Shown here in pieces: positions 1 through 8,047 of a stretch of 12,395 nucleotides of DNA. Position 1 is the first letter of the stretch. Every line of letters starts with the position of its first letter. The DNA is from an uncultured Clostridia bacterium (lineage in GTDB: Bacteria; Bacillota; Clostridia; Christensenellales; Aristaeellaceae), in the NCBI GenBank assembly GCA_937907055.1, contig CALCTW010000059.1, positions 1-12,395 of the forward strand, given 5' to 3'. The position numbers and the translations under genes were made by a program. Under the pieces are notes generated by a model. The model saw only the letters and a list, made by a program, of their open reading frames with translations, searched no databases and was not told the origin of the DNA.

Positions 1-1
1 G

Positions 2-43
2 ACAAAGGCACGATTCTCCCTCTCGCGAAAATCGTGCCTTTGT
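2..43 (-). terminator. 14-bp perfect inverted repeat, probable terminator of the znuA transcript
   Basis: Positions 2-15 (acaaaggcacgatt) are exactly complementary to 30-43, leaving a 14-base loop. It lies about 60 bases downstream of the minus-strand znuA stop codon, where a rho-independent terminator would be expected. The T-tract that should follow on the minus strand would lie outside the window, so this is not proven. On the plus strand it is not followed by Ts. Confidence 0.5.
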
Positions 44-53
44 TGATGGTCTG

Positions 54-77
54 AAGCAGCCGCAGGGCTGCTTTTTT
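54..77 (+). terminator. Rho-independent terminator, plus strand
   Basis: An 8-bp stem (aagcagcc 54-61 with ggctgctt 66-73) closes a 4-base loop and runs into six Ts at 72-77. The orientation fits the end of a plus-strand gene lying left of the window, convergent with znuA. Confidence 0.7.
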
Positions 78-101
78 CGTGGGAAAGTTGCAGGGATCAG
101 T

Positions 102-1043
102 TTATTTCAGGGCTTCGGTCAGAACAAGCAGATTATACTGCATGGCGCGTTCGTAGCTGTCAGCGGCGCCGTCACCGGTTACGATGGGATCGAGCGTATA
201 GAGCGGAGCGCCGGTTTCGGCGCTGACCGTCTGCGCGGCTTTTCCGCTGTACTGAGGCTCTGTGAAAAGCGGCGGAAGCGGATCACGCGGATCCCCGTTT
301 TCATTAAGCATGATATCGCGGCACAGCTTCATCATACCGGCAGGAGCCAGAGGCTCTTCCGGCTCAAACGCGACAACAGCCACGATATGGAGACCGTAGG
401 CTTCGGCGAAATAGGGGAAGGCTTCGTGAAAGGTGACGATATCCTTGCGGGGCAGCGCTTCAATCGCCGCGCGCAGGGCAGCGTCCGTGGCTTCCAATAC
501 GGCAATATAGGCGTCCGCGTTTTCTTTCATCTGCCCAGCATACTGCGGATACAGCGCGCAAAGGCCGTCTGTCAGGTTTTCTACCATCCGGATGGCGTTT
601 CGCGGGTCAAGCCAGATGTGGGCGTTCCCTTCTTCATGGCCGTGTTCGTCAGTTTCCGGGTGCGTCTGTTCGTGATCGTGGTCATGCTCATCCTCCAGCA
701 GCGCGATGCCCCGGCTGCTGTCGATGATCACGAGCCCGGGCATCTCCCGGATCACCTTATCGAGATATCCCTCCATACCGGCCCCGTTGATCAGCAGCGC
801 GTCCGCGGTGTGCAGGGTCATCATATCACCGGTGAGCAGCTGATAGTCATGCAGACAGCCGGTGGACGGCGCGGTCAGGCAGACCGGTTGGATCGCGTCG
901 ATATCCTTCAGGATGTTTTTGGCGAAGATCCATACGGGATAAAAGGAGGCGGCAACGGTGTGTGTTTCTTCTGCCGTGACAGGAGCCGGAACAAAGCAAG
1001 GGAGCAGCAAAAGGCACAGCAGAGAGATCAGCGTTCGTTTCAT
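102..1043 (-). CDS. znuA: Zinc ABC transporter substrate-binding protein (ZnuA/AdcA type)
   Basis: This is a 313-residue cluster A-I binding protein that would capture Zn2+ outside the membrane and hand it to an ABC permease. Residues 1-24 form a signal peptide (basic start, Leu-rich core, VTA-EE cleavage site). There is no convincing lipobox, because the Cys at 10 and 16 are preceded by L and P. The expected metal ligands are visible: His65 in CLHDYQ, His142 in AHIWLDPRN and His206 in FHEAFPYF. A His/Asp/Glu-rich loop at about 117-141 (HDHDHEQTH, DEHGHEEG) is typical of zinc rather than manganese members. The start ATG overlaps the stop of the upstream M48 gene by 4 bases (ATGA), implying translational coupling. 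No permease or ATPase follows before the hairpin at 2-43, so this appears to be an orphan binding protein. Manganese specificity is less likely. Confidence 0.9.
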   Translation of the reverse strand: MKRTLISLLCLLLLPCFVPAPVTAEETHTVAASFYPVWIFAKNILKDIDAIQPVCLTAPSTGCLHDYQLLTGDMMTLHTADALLINGAGMEGYLDKVIREMPGLVIIDSSRGIALLEDEHDHDHEQTHPETDEHGHEEGNAHIWLDPRNAIRMVENLTDGLCALYPQYAGQMKENADAYIAVLEATDAALRAAIEALPRKDIVTFHEAFPYFAEAYGLHIVAVVAFEPEEPLAPAGMMKLCRDIMLNENGDPRDPLPPLFTEPQYSGKAAQTVSAETGAPLYTLDPIVTGDGAADSYERAMQYNLLVLTEALK

Positions 1044-2260
1044 TTCTTTTCGATTCCTTCGATCGCGGCGATACGCTGGGACAGCGTGGGATGTGAATAG
1101 GAAAGGATGACCAGAAGCGGAGAGGGGGAGAGGTCGGCGTAGTTTTCGCGGGAAAGCTTTTTCAGCGCGGCGATCAGCGCGTCACCATAGCCCTCTTCAG
1201 CAGCCTGACGATCGGCACGGTATTCATCTCTGCGGCTGAAATGGGAATTGAACAGTTCAACAAGCGGAGAAAGAAGAGCCATCTCGATCTCGGACATCAA
1301 CAGGATGCACAACCCGTAATTGACCGTTTCAAAGCCGAAAGCCTGAGAAATGGCCTCCGCGCGGGCTGTGAGTACAAGCAGCGCTGCCATCAGGATCATG
1401 GTCAGCGCGTTGCGGATCTGCATTTTGGGAATATCCTTGTGCAGACCGTGCCCCATCTCGTGCGCGAAAACAGCGCAGATCTCGTCAGGCGTCATGGACG
1501 CGACCAGCGTATCAAACAGTACGATCTCCTTGCTTTTGCCAAAGCCGGTGAAATAGGCGTTTGATTTTGTGGAGCGGCGTGACGCGTCCATCACTTTGAT
1601 GGACTTGACATGATAACCGTTTTTGCTCAGCAGCGCGGTCAGCTTTTCTTTCAGTTCGCCTTCTTCAAGCGGCGTGAATTTGTTGAAAATACGGTTGAGC
1701 AGGGGAGCCAGGAAGGACAGCAGCAACACGAACAGGATCAGACCGGCGGCCAGCGCGACGACAGCCAGATCTCCCAGCCCCATCACGAGCACATACAGGC
1801 AGCCCAGACCGCATGTGAAGATCAGACCGATGATGAACCCTTTGATCTGATCGCCGATGAAGGTCTTCATATTGCTCTTGTTAAAGCCGTATTTGGTTTC
1901 AACGCGGATCTCATCGAGATAACTGAAGGGGATCATCAACAGACTCGCGACTGTGCTGAGCAGCAGAACGGCGATGGTCTGCAGATAGGGATTCGCGCCG
2001 AAGAGACCGGCAAAGGCCGCGTAGGCATCGGTGCAGTACAGGATAAGGGCAATGAGCATGGAGGCTGTGGTGGAAATGAAACTGACGCGCGTTTTTTCGT
2101 GATGATACTTTTTCCAGTTCTCATAGGTGGCGGCGTCATAAACATCGCGCACATTATCGGGCGTTTTGTTTTTATCACTGGTATAGCTCAGATAATGCAG
2201 CAGCATCTGCCACAGGTAGACAACGATCAGCAGGCTGATCATGAGGATCTTCCAGTTCAT
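1040..2260 (-). CDS. M48 family membrane zinc metallopeptidase (Ste24/CaaX protease type)
   Basis: The 406-residue product resembles Ste24-type M48 endopeptidases, which cleave peptides at the membrane and act in protein quality control. Several hydrophobic segments fill residues 2-25, 60-85, 92-113 and 140-190. The HEMGH zinc motif (His267, Glu268, His271) follows a conserved TPDEICAVFA stretch. A third ligand is probably Glu345 in RRDEYRAD. The C-terminal SYSHPTLSQRI matches the family signature HPxxxxRI. I placed the start at ATG 2260, preceded by AAAGGA about 8 bases upstream. The longer frame would begin with TTG at 2290, inside the T-tract of the thrS terminator, with no ribosome site. 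It is followed by znuA with an ATGA overlap. Its own promoter is not obvious; expression may come from thrS readthrough or from within the end of thrS. Confidence 0.9.
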   Translation of the reverse strand: MNWKILMISLLIVVYLWQMLLHYLSYTSDKNKTPDNVRDVYDAATYENWKKYHHEKTRVSFISTTASMLIALILYCTDAYAAFAGLFGANPYLQTIAVLLLSTVASLLMIPFSYLDEIRVETKYGFNKSNMKTFIGDQIKGFIIGLIFTCGLGCLYVLVMGLGDLAVVALAAGLILFVLLLSFLAPLLNRIFNKFTPLEEGELKEKLTALLSKNGYHVKSIKVMDASRRSTKSNAYFTGFGKSKEIVLFDTLVASMTPDEICAVFAHEMGHGLHKDIPKMQIRNALTMILMAALLVLTARAEAISQAFGFETVNYGLCILLMSEIEMALLSPLVELFNSHFSRRDEYRADRQAAEEGYGDALIAALKKLSRENYADLSPSPLLVILSYSHPTLSQRIAAIEGIEKK

Positions 2261-2288
2261 AGGCGTTCCTTTCAGAAAAGGCATTTTC

Positions 2289-2322
2289 AAAAACAGCCGC
2301 GGAGGAATGCCCGCCGCGGCTG
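2289..2322 (-). terminator. Rho-independent terminator of thrS
   Basis: A 9-bp GC stem (2314-2322 with 2294-2302) and 11-base loop are followed on the minus strand by five Ts at 2293-2289. It starts 12 bases after the thrS stop codon and sits before the M48 gene, separating the two units, at least partly. Confidence 0.85.
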
Positions 2323-2334
2323 CTGTATAGGTGA

Positions 2335-4119
<1,785 letters not shown>

Positions 4120-4164
4120 GGTGATCCTCCTCCCTCACGGGTGTATTTGGTGGGGGTGAAACAG

Positions 4165-4391
4165 AAAAAGGCACTCGCCCCCGCGTGCTTGCGGGGACGA
4201 ATGCCGTATCATACGCGCATCCGCGGTTCCACCCTGCTTGTCTTCAGACCTCTTTCATCAGTGCTTTATCGGTCACCGGCCGGACCCGTCGGGAGGTGGT
4301 ACATGGATCTGCTCGCGGCGGGCGCTTTCAGCCTGGACGCCTGCTCTCTTGCGCTGCGTGGATCGATGCTTGTTCTCCGTCATTCGGAAAC
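4165..4391 (-). promoter_or_regulatory. T-box riboswitch, threonine (ACC specifier)
   Basis: The leader carries the T-box core AGGGTGGAACCGCG at 4235-4222, which pairs with the NCCA end of uncharged tRNA; UGGA implies a U discriminator. Stem I can be folded by eye. GGAG (4378-4375) pairs with CUCC (4295-4292), and GCAU-C-GAUC (4369-4361) pairs with GAUC-C-AUGU (4309-4301). ACC (4300-4298) is thus left in the specifier loop, a Thr codon. The distal AGAGAG and GCUGAAAG elements typical of stem I are present at about 4351-4325. The terminator is a 15-bp hairpin (4205-4191 with 4184-4170, loop AAGCAC) followed by five Ts. Uncharged tRNA-Thr should stabilise the antiterminator and switch on thrS. 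Confidence 0.93.
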
Positions 4392-4397
4392 AGCCCC

Positions 4398-4426
4398 ATT
4401 ATAAGCCTGTTTTCCCGGGATGTCAA
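4398..4426 (-). promoter_or_regulatory. Consensus SigA promoter of thrS
   Basis: TTGACA (4426-4421) and TATAAT (4403-4398) are both perfect and separated by 17 bases. The predicted start is near 4391, just before stem I of the T-box. Confidence 0.92.
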
Positions 4427-4507
4427 CATATTGAAGCGTTGAAATCACAGAGAGCAAGGGGGAAAAACAAGGGGGAACGCGTTTATAAGGGAACAGGGGA
4501 AAAAGCG

Positions 4508-5530
4508 TTATCTGAGCAGCGGGAGCAGCTGATCGGCCAGCTTCTGATCACTGACCGGCGTGGGATGGAAATCCGGTACATAGCCGTCCTCTTTTAGCTG
4601 ATCGGCGACAGGCTGCGCCTGAACGCGAGGATCGCCGGTCTCGGACTGATAGCGCTCTACAGCCCTGACCATGCTGTCATTCAGACCGGTCCCCATCAAG
4701 CCCAGTACGCAGAGAATAGCGGCATCGGGATTGCGGCGGCGCACGGTCTTGAGGAACGCGACATAGCCGTCAATGTATTCCTGCTCTTTTTCCGGTTCGC
4801 CCTTTGTGTAGCTCAGGTCATTCGTGCCCAGATTGATGACGATCTGCTCAGGCTGAAAGAAGGAAAAATCCCATTCATAGTTGTTGACACGCTCATGCCC
4901 GGGAATGGGCTGATCGCAGAAGCCGACCTTTTCATAGCAATCGGGCACGAGGATCTGCGTATTCTTGACACCGTCACCGGTGTAGCCGCTCACGATGCCA
5001 AAGCCGCTGAAGCAGGTGAAGGCGGCGTCCGCGTCCAGTGCTTCGGCGAGACGGCCGGCGTAGGAACGGCGGACATCCTCGATGGCAGTGGAGTAGATCA
5101 TGCTGACATTGCCGTCAATGCCGTAGCCGCAGGTGATGCTGTCGCCGATGAACTCGATCGTGCGCTTCTTTTTTTCGGCGGGCCTGACTGTGCCGTCAAA
5201 ATCGCGCAGTTCCACCCCCAGATTGCTCTGGCTGGCCTCGCTGATCTTCATGACGGTGACCGCGCAGCCGCTGTCCGTGCCGAAGGGCAGGGGAATGACC
5301 TTTTCCGGGGTGTCCATCACATCGGTACAGATGGGATAGCCGTCCAGATACACGCAATACCGCGCGCGGTTATGTGTGGTGCTGTCAGGCTGAGAGGTAC
5401 GATCACCATGCAGCACGATCGTGCCTTTGGTGCAATGTTCACAGGTGAAATCCACCCGGCTGCCTGAAGAAGACAGCCAGATGATCTCATCAAAAATGAT
5501 ATGTCGTCCCAAAATCTTGACAGGGAACAT
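4508..5530 (-). CDS. SGNH/GDSL carbohydrate esterase, CE2-like
   Basis: The 340-residue protein has the two-domain layout of CE2 acetyl esterases, which remove acetyl groups from xylan- or mannan-type sugars: an N-terminal beta-sandwich (about 1-115), then an SGNH hydrolase domain. The block I motif IEFIGDSITCGYG places the nucleophile at Ser131. Block III is NLGTND (Asn237, oxyanion hole), and block V is DFHP with Asp320 and His322 completing a triad. There is no signal peptide, so the enzyme should act in the cytoplasm on imported oligosaccharides. A start at ATG 5578 would overlap the upstream gene, whereas ATG 5530 has GGAGGA 8 bases upstream, so I used 5530. It lies 19 bases after the M18 aminopeptidase stop, most likely in one operon. 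Substrate is inferred from the family only. Confidence 0.88.
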   Translation of the reverse strand: MFPVKILGRHIIFDEIIWLSSSGSRVDFTCEHCTKGTIVLHGDRTSQPDSTTHNRARYCVYLDGYPICTDVMDTPEKVIPLPFGTDSGCAVTVMKISEASQSNLGVELRDFDGTVRPAEKKKRTIEFIGDSITCGYGIDGNVSMIYSTAIEDVRRSYAGRLAEALDADAAFTCFSGFGIVSGYTGDGVKNTQILVPDCYEKVGFCDQPIPGHERVNNYEWDFSFFQPEQIVINLGTNDLSYTKGEPEKEQEYIDGYVAFLKTVRRRNPDAAILCVLGLMGTGLNDSMVRAVERYQSETGDPRVQAQPVADQLKEDGYVPDFHPTPVSDQKLADQLLPLLR

Positions 5531-5549
5531 AGGGTTGTCCTCCGTTGAT

Positions 5550-6872
5550 TTATTCGATGGTGAAGCAGCCGTCGGCATCCGTCTTCACACAGGCGGCATA
5601 GAAGGCTTCCATGGCGTCTGCCATGTGCTTCACATCCGCGCAGCCCGCGGATTCGTAGGAAGAGTGCATGGCCAGCTGCGCGGCGCCGATATCCACGGTG
5701 TTCATGGAGACATGAGCGTTGGCGATATTGCCCAGCGTGGAACCGCCGGGGAGGTCACTGTGGTTGTGGAAGTGCTGTACCGGCACACCGGCATTGGCGC
5801 AGACGGTCTCGAATACAGCAGAGGAAGCGCCGTCGGTGGTGTATTTCTGATTGGCGTTATGCTTGATGACAACACCGCGGTTCATATAGGTGCGGTTGTC
5901 GGCATCGAACTTCTCGGGGTGGTTGGGGTGCAGGGCATGCGCGTTGTCGGCGGAAAGCATGAAGGAAGCGCTGATCATGGCGCGGGCTTTGGACAGGGAA
6001 TTGCCCAGATCCTCGGCGATGCGCAGCATGGTATCCTGCAGGAAGGTGCTGTCCGCGCCCTGCTTGGAGCGGCTGCCCACTTCTTCGTTATCAAACACGG
6101 CGCAGATGTTGATCTGCTTTTTGGGATGAGAACTGATGATCGCTTCCACAGAGGTGTAGGCGCATTCAAGGTCATCGATACGGCCGCAGCTGAAGAACTG
6201 ATCTTCCGCGCCCCACACCGTGCCGGGAACACGGCCGTAGAGGAACAGATCGCTTCCGGCGATCTCATCAACAGAGCAGCCGGCCTTTGCCGCAATCTGC
6301 TGATTCAGCTTGCCGGCATCCGTGTTATCACCAAACAGGGGCAGCAGATCGGTCTGCGGCTTGAAGGCATAGCCGCTGTTGCATTCACGGTTGAAGTGGA
6401 TCGGCATATTGGGGATCACGCAGGCATCGCGGTCCAGATCAACAAGCTTCGCGGTGATCTTTTCACCCTGACGGATGAATACGCGGCCGGCGATACCCAG
6501 CGGACGATCCAGCCAGGTGGACATGATCATGCCGCCGTAGGGCTCTACATTCAGACGGCAATAAGCTCCGAGCGCCTGCTGTTCGCACTTCTGCTTCAGC
6601 TTGAAGACGGGAGAATCGGTGTGGGAGGCGACGATCTGGAAATGATCCGCCGGACCTTCCGGGATCTCAAACGCGATGACGGAGGAAAGGTTGCGGGTGA
6701 TGTACCAGCGGCCCGCGGTCAGCCTGACGTTATCATTTTCGTTTACACGGCTGAAACCGGCTTTTTCAAGCTTTTCGCAAATGGCATTGACCGCGTGAAA
6801 AGCGGTGGGGGAATTTTTGACGAAATCGATAAAACCATTGACAGAGGCGACGTTGGAAAGCTGTTCGCTCAT
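5550..6872 (-). CDS. apeB: M18 family aminopeptidase (aspartyl aminopeptidase type)
   Basis: The 440-residue cytosolic, dinuclear-zinc exopeptidase removes N-terminal residues from peptides, in many family members acidic ones. Family motifs appear in order: SHTDSP (His84, Asp86), GRIDDLECAYT (Asp233/Asp234), FDNEEVGSRSKQGADS (Glu263/Glu264, catalytic base and ligand), DNAHALHPNHPEK (Asp309) and HNHSDLPGGSTLGNI with the late His403 in AMHSSYES. The length is usual for the family. ATG 6872 is preceded by AAAGGAG at a slightly long spacing of about 11 bases. It is first in a two-gene unit with the CE2-like esterase, an unexpected partner with no obvious shared pathway. The exact peptide preference cannot be read from the sequence, and the symbol is by family analogy. 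Confidence 0.93.
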   Translation of the reverse strand: MSEQLSNVASVNGFIDFVKNSPTAFHAVNAICEKLEKAGFSRVNENDNVRLTAGRWYITRNLSSVIAFEIPEGPADHFQIVASHTDSPVFKLKQKCEQQALGAYCRLNVEPYGGMIMSTWLDRPLGIAGRVFIRQGEKITAKLVDLDRDACVIPNMPIHFNRECNSGYAFKPQTDLLPLFGDNTDAGKLNQQIAAKAGCSVDEIAGSDLFLYGRVPGTVWGAEDQFFSCGRIDDLECAYTSVEAIISSHPKKQINICAVFDNEEVGSRSKQGADSTFLQDTMLRIAEDLGNSLSKARAMISASFMLSADNAHALHPNHPEKFDADNRTYMNRGVVIKHNANQKYTTDGASSAVFETVCANAGVPVQHFHNHSDLPGGSTLGNIANAHVSMNTVDIGAAQLAMHSSYESAGCADVKHMADAMEAFYAACVKTDADGCFTIE

Positions 6873-6906
6873 GGGGAGAATACTCCTTTCAAAGGTTGTT
6901 TGATGT

Positions 6907-6915
6907 ATTATAGCA
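6907..6915 (-). promoter_or_regulatory. Extended -10 promoter of the aminopeptidase-esterase unit
   Basis: The minus strand reads TGCTATAAT, a consensus -10 with the TGn extension. The -35 region 17 bases upstream (TTTCCC) is poor, as is common for extended -10 promoters. The predicted start is about 28 bases before the ATG at 6872. Confidence 0.65.
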
Positions 6916-7026
6916 TGAAAAGCATGATCGGGAAAGCATGGAATTGAGGATGAACGGAGCGATCTTTCGCGGATGAACTGTCAGAACGAAAAGCAGTGTA
7001 AGATACGGCTGATGACAGGCGCGGCA

Positions 7027-7494
7027 TCATTCTGCCAGTGCCTTCAGCGTATCGCCTGCCAGACGATAGACCGTCCAGTCCGACATGGGTTCCGCGCCAA
7101 GGGAAAGATAAAAATCGATACTGGGCTTGTTCCAGTCAAGGCACCACCATTCCAGACGGCCGCAGCCGCGTTCGACCGCGATGCGGGCCAGCGTGCGGAT
7201 CAATCCCTTTCCGTAGCCCTTTCCCCGGAACTCCGGTCTGACATAGAGATCCTCCAGATAAAGCCCGGCTCTTCCAAGGAAGGTGGAGAAATTATGGAAG
7301 AACAGGGCGAACCCGACTTCCTTTCCGTCTTCCAGCGCGAAAATGACCTCAGCCTTCTGTTTTTCAAAGATCCAGTGGCATAATGTGGCTTCATCCGCCA
7401 CCACCTGATCCGCCATTTTTTCATAGGCGGCCAGTTCGCGGATGAAGGAGAGGATCAGAGCGGTGTCTTTTTCCGTGGCAAATCTGTATTCCAT
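7027..7494 (-). CDS. GNAT family N-acetyltransferase (SSAT/diamine acetyltransferase-like)
   Basis: The 155-residue protein is a single GNAT domain that should transfer acetyl from acetyl-CoA to an amine. The acetyl-CoA loop is RGKGYGKG at 90-97, preceded by the beta4 strand LEDLYVRPEF. The C-terminal CGRLEWWCLDWNKPSIDFY followed by LGAEPMSDWTVYRL is characteristic of the spermidine/spermine- and thialysine-acetyltransferase branch, so a polyamine or related small amine is a plausible but unproven substrate. The start ATG 7494 has GGAGG 9 bases upstream. The gene has its own promoter about 110 bases away and an unusual leader in which an 11-base inverted repeat covers the start codon. No clear terminator follows before the next promoter. 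Confidence 0.9.
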   Translation of the reverse strand: MEYRFATEKDTALILSFIRELAAYEKMADQVVADEATLCHWIFEKQKAEVIFALEDGKEVGFALFFHNFSTFLGRAGLYLEDLYVRPEFRGKGYGKGLIRTLARIAVERGCGRLEWWCLDWNKPSIDFYLSLGAEPMSDWTVYRLAGDTLKALAE

Positions 7495-7588
7495 TCCGGA
7501 TATCCTCCTGTTTGCTGATCAGCCGGGACAGCCCGGACGGGGAACGACCAAAGTCTGCTGCCGGACGCGTGAAAATGTATCCGGAATG
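7492..7588 (-). repeat. 11-base inverted repeat in the GNAT leader covering the start codon
   Basis: CATTCCGGATA at 7588-7578 in the mRNA sense is perfectly complementary to TATCCGGAATG at 7502-7492. The second copy contains the start codon ATG and abuts the ribosome site GGAGG (7508-7504). The 75 bases between hold another small hairpin, CCGGG-CTGT-CCCGG at about 7535-7522. In the predicted transcript the first arm begins about 7 bases from the 5' end, so it would form a long-range stem hiding the start codon. Confidence 0.6.
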
Positions 7589-7601
7589 CTGAACCTGTAT
7601 T

Positions 7602-7630
7602 ATTCTATGATAGATCCGGGAGCGTGTAAA
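7602..7630 (-). promoter_or_regulatory. SigA-type promoter of the GNAT gene
   Basis: TTTACA (7630-7625) and TAGAAT (7607-7602) are separated by 17 bases on the minus strand. The predicted start near 7595 gives a leader of about 100 bases. Confidence 0.6.
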
Positions 7631-7711
7631 GCGAAAATACCGGTGAAAGCGGCGGAAAAACGGGCATTTACGCGCTGCCCGCGCGAAATGAGGCGGAAAT
7701 CACGATAAATC

Positions 7712-7740
7712 TTGATTAATGATGAAAGTTCCTTTATAAT
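7712..7740 (+). promoter_or_regulatory. SigA promoter of the CUA-anticodon tRNA
   Basis: TTGATT (7712-7717) and a perfect TATAAT (7735-7740) are 17 bases apart. The predicted start is near 7747, giving a roughly 50-base 5' leader before the tRNA. That leader contains a short hairpin, agggcga-tgt-tcgctct, at about 7761-7777. Confidence 0.85.
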
Positions 7741-7797
7741 AAATATGGAAATGACGGAAAAGGGCGATGTTCGCTCTTCTTTCATCGTTTCAGCTGC

Positions 7798-7873
7798 CGC
7801 CCCATCCTCTAGCGGTCCAGGAGAGAGGTCTCTAAAACCTTGAACATCGGTTCGAATCCGATTGGGGTGACCA
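7798..7873 (+). tRNA. tRNA with CUA anticodon (putative amber suppressor)
   Basis: All four arms fold. The acceptor is CGCCCCA (7798-7804) with TGGGGTG (7863-7869), including one G2-U71 wobble. The D stem is CTCT/GGAG (7807-7810, 7820-7823). The anticodon stem GAGGT/ACCTT (7825-7829, 7837-7841) encloses CTCTAAA, so U33 is followed by anticodon C-T-A at 7832-7834. The T stem is ATCGG/CCGAT with loop TTCGAAT. The discriminator is A7870 and CCA is encoded. Tertiary signatures are intact: U8, A14, G15-C48, G18G19, A21, T54-A58. Position 9 is C, which is unusual. It should read UAG. The D arm (UCUAGCGGUCCAGGA) resembles bacterial tRNA-Glu and the anticodon loop differs from the tRNA-Trp loop CUCCAAA by one base, while C1-G72 fits neither. 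The charged amino acid is therefore unknown, with Glu or Gln my best guess. It lacks tRNA-Pyl features (long anticodon stem, tiny D loop). Confidence 0.88.
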
Positions 7874-7878
7874 ACCCG

Positions 7879-7906
7879 GCCCTCTGACATCTGTCAGGGG
7901 GCTTTT
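7879..7906 (+). terminator. Rho-independent terminator of the CUA tRNA
   Basis: An 11-bp hairpin (7879-7889 with 7892-7902, one U-G pair) followed by TTTT starts six bases after the encoded CCA. Together with the promoter at 7712 it makes the tRNA a self-contained single-gene unit. Confidence 0.85.
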
Positions 7907-7965
7907 GATATGGGATGAGGCCGGACGGAGTGGAACGGCAGCGCTGTACTTTGGCGGAATTGTGA

Positions 7966-7994
7966 TTGAGAATTGGCAGGGAGTATGCTATACT
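7966..7994 (+). promoter_or_regulatory. SigA promoter of the GH43 gene
   Basis: TTGAGA (7966-7971) and TATACT (7989-7994) are 17 bases apart, with TGC just before the -10 giving an extended -10. The predicted start near 8001 leaves a leader of about 47 bases. A short direct repeat (tatgc at 7984-7988 and 7996-8000) flanks the -10; no recognised operator was seen. Confidence 0.8.
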
Positions 7995-8047
7995 GTATGC
8001 GAATCGGACAACTGAACCCGGAATGATAAGCATAGGAGGATAATACA

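Noticed and set aside
2261..2290. Longer M48 start at TTG 2290
   Set aside because: It lies in the T-tract of the thrS terminator without a ribosome site, while ATG 2260 has AAAGGA at proper spacing.
5531..5578. Longer esterase start at ATG 5578
   Set aside because: It overlaps the aminopeptidase gene and lacks a ribosome site; ATG 5530 has GGAGGA upstream.
5421..6947. 508-codon plus-strand open frame antisense to the M18 aminopeptidase and esterase
   Set aside because: Low-information shadow of two well-supported minus-strand genes, as expected in GC-rich DNA.
7798..7873. tRNA-Pyl
   Set aside because: The anticodon stem is 5 bp, the D loop is normal with G18G19, and the variable loop has 4 bases; the Pyl hallmarks are missing and no pyl genes are nearby.
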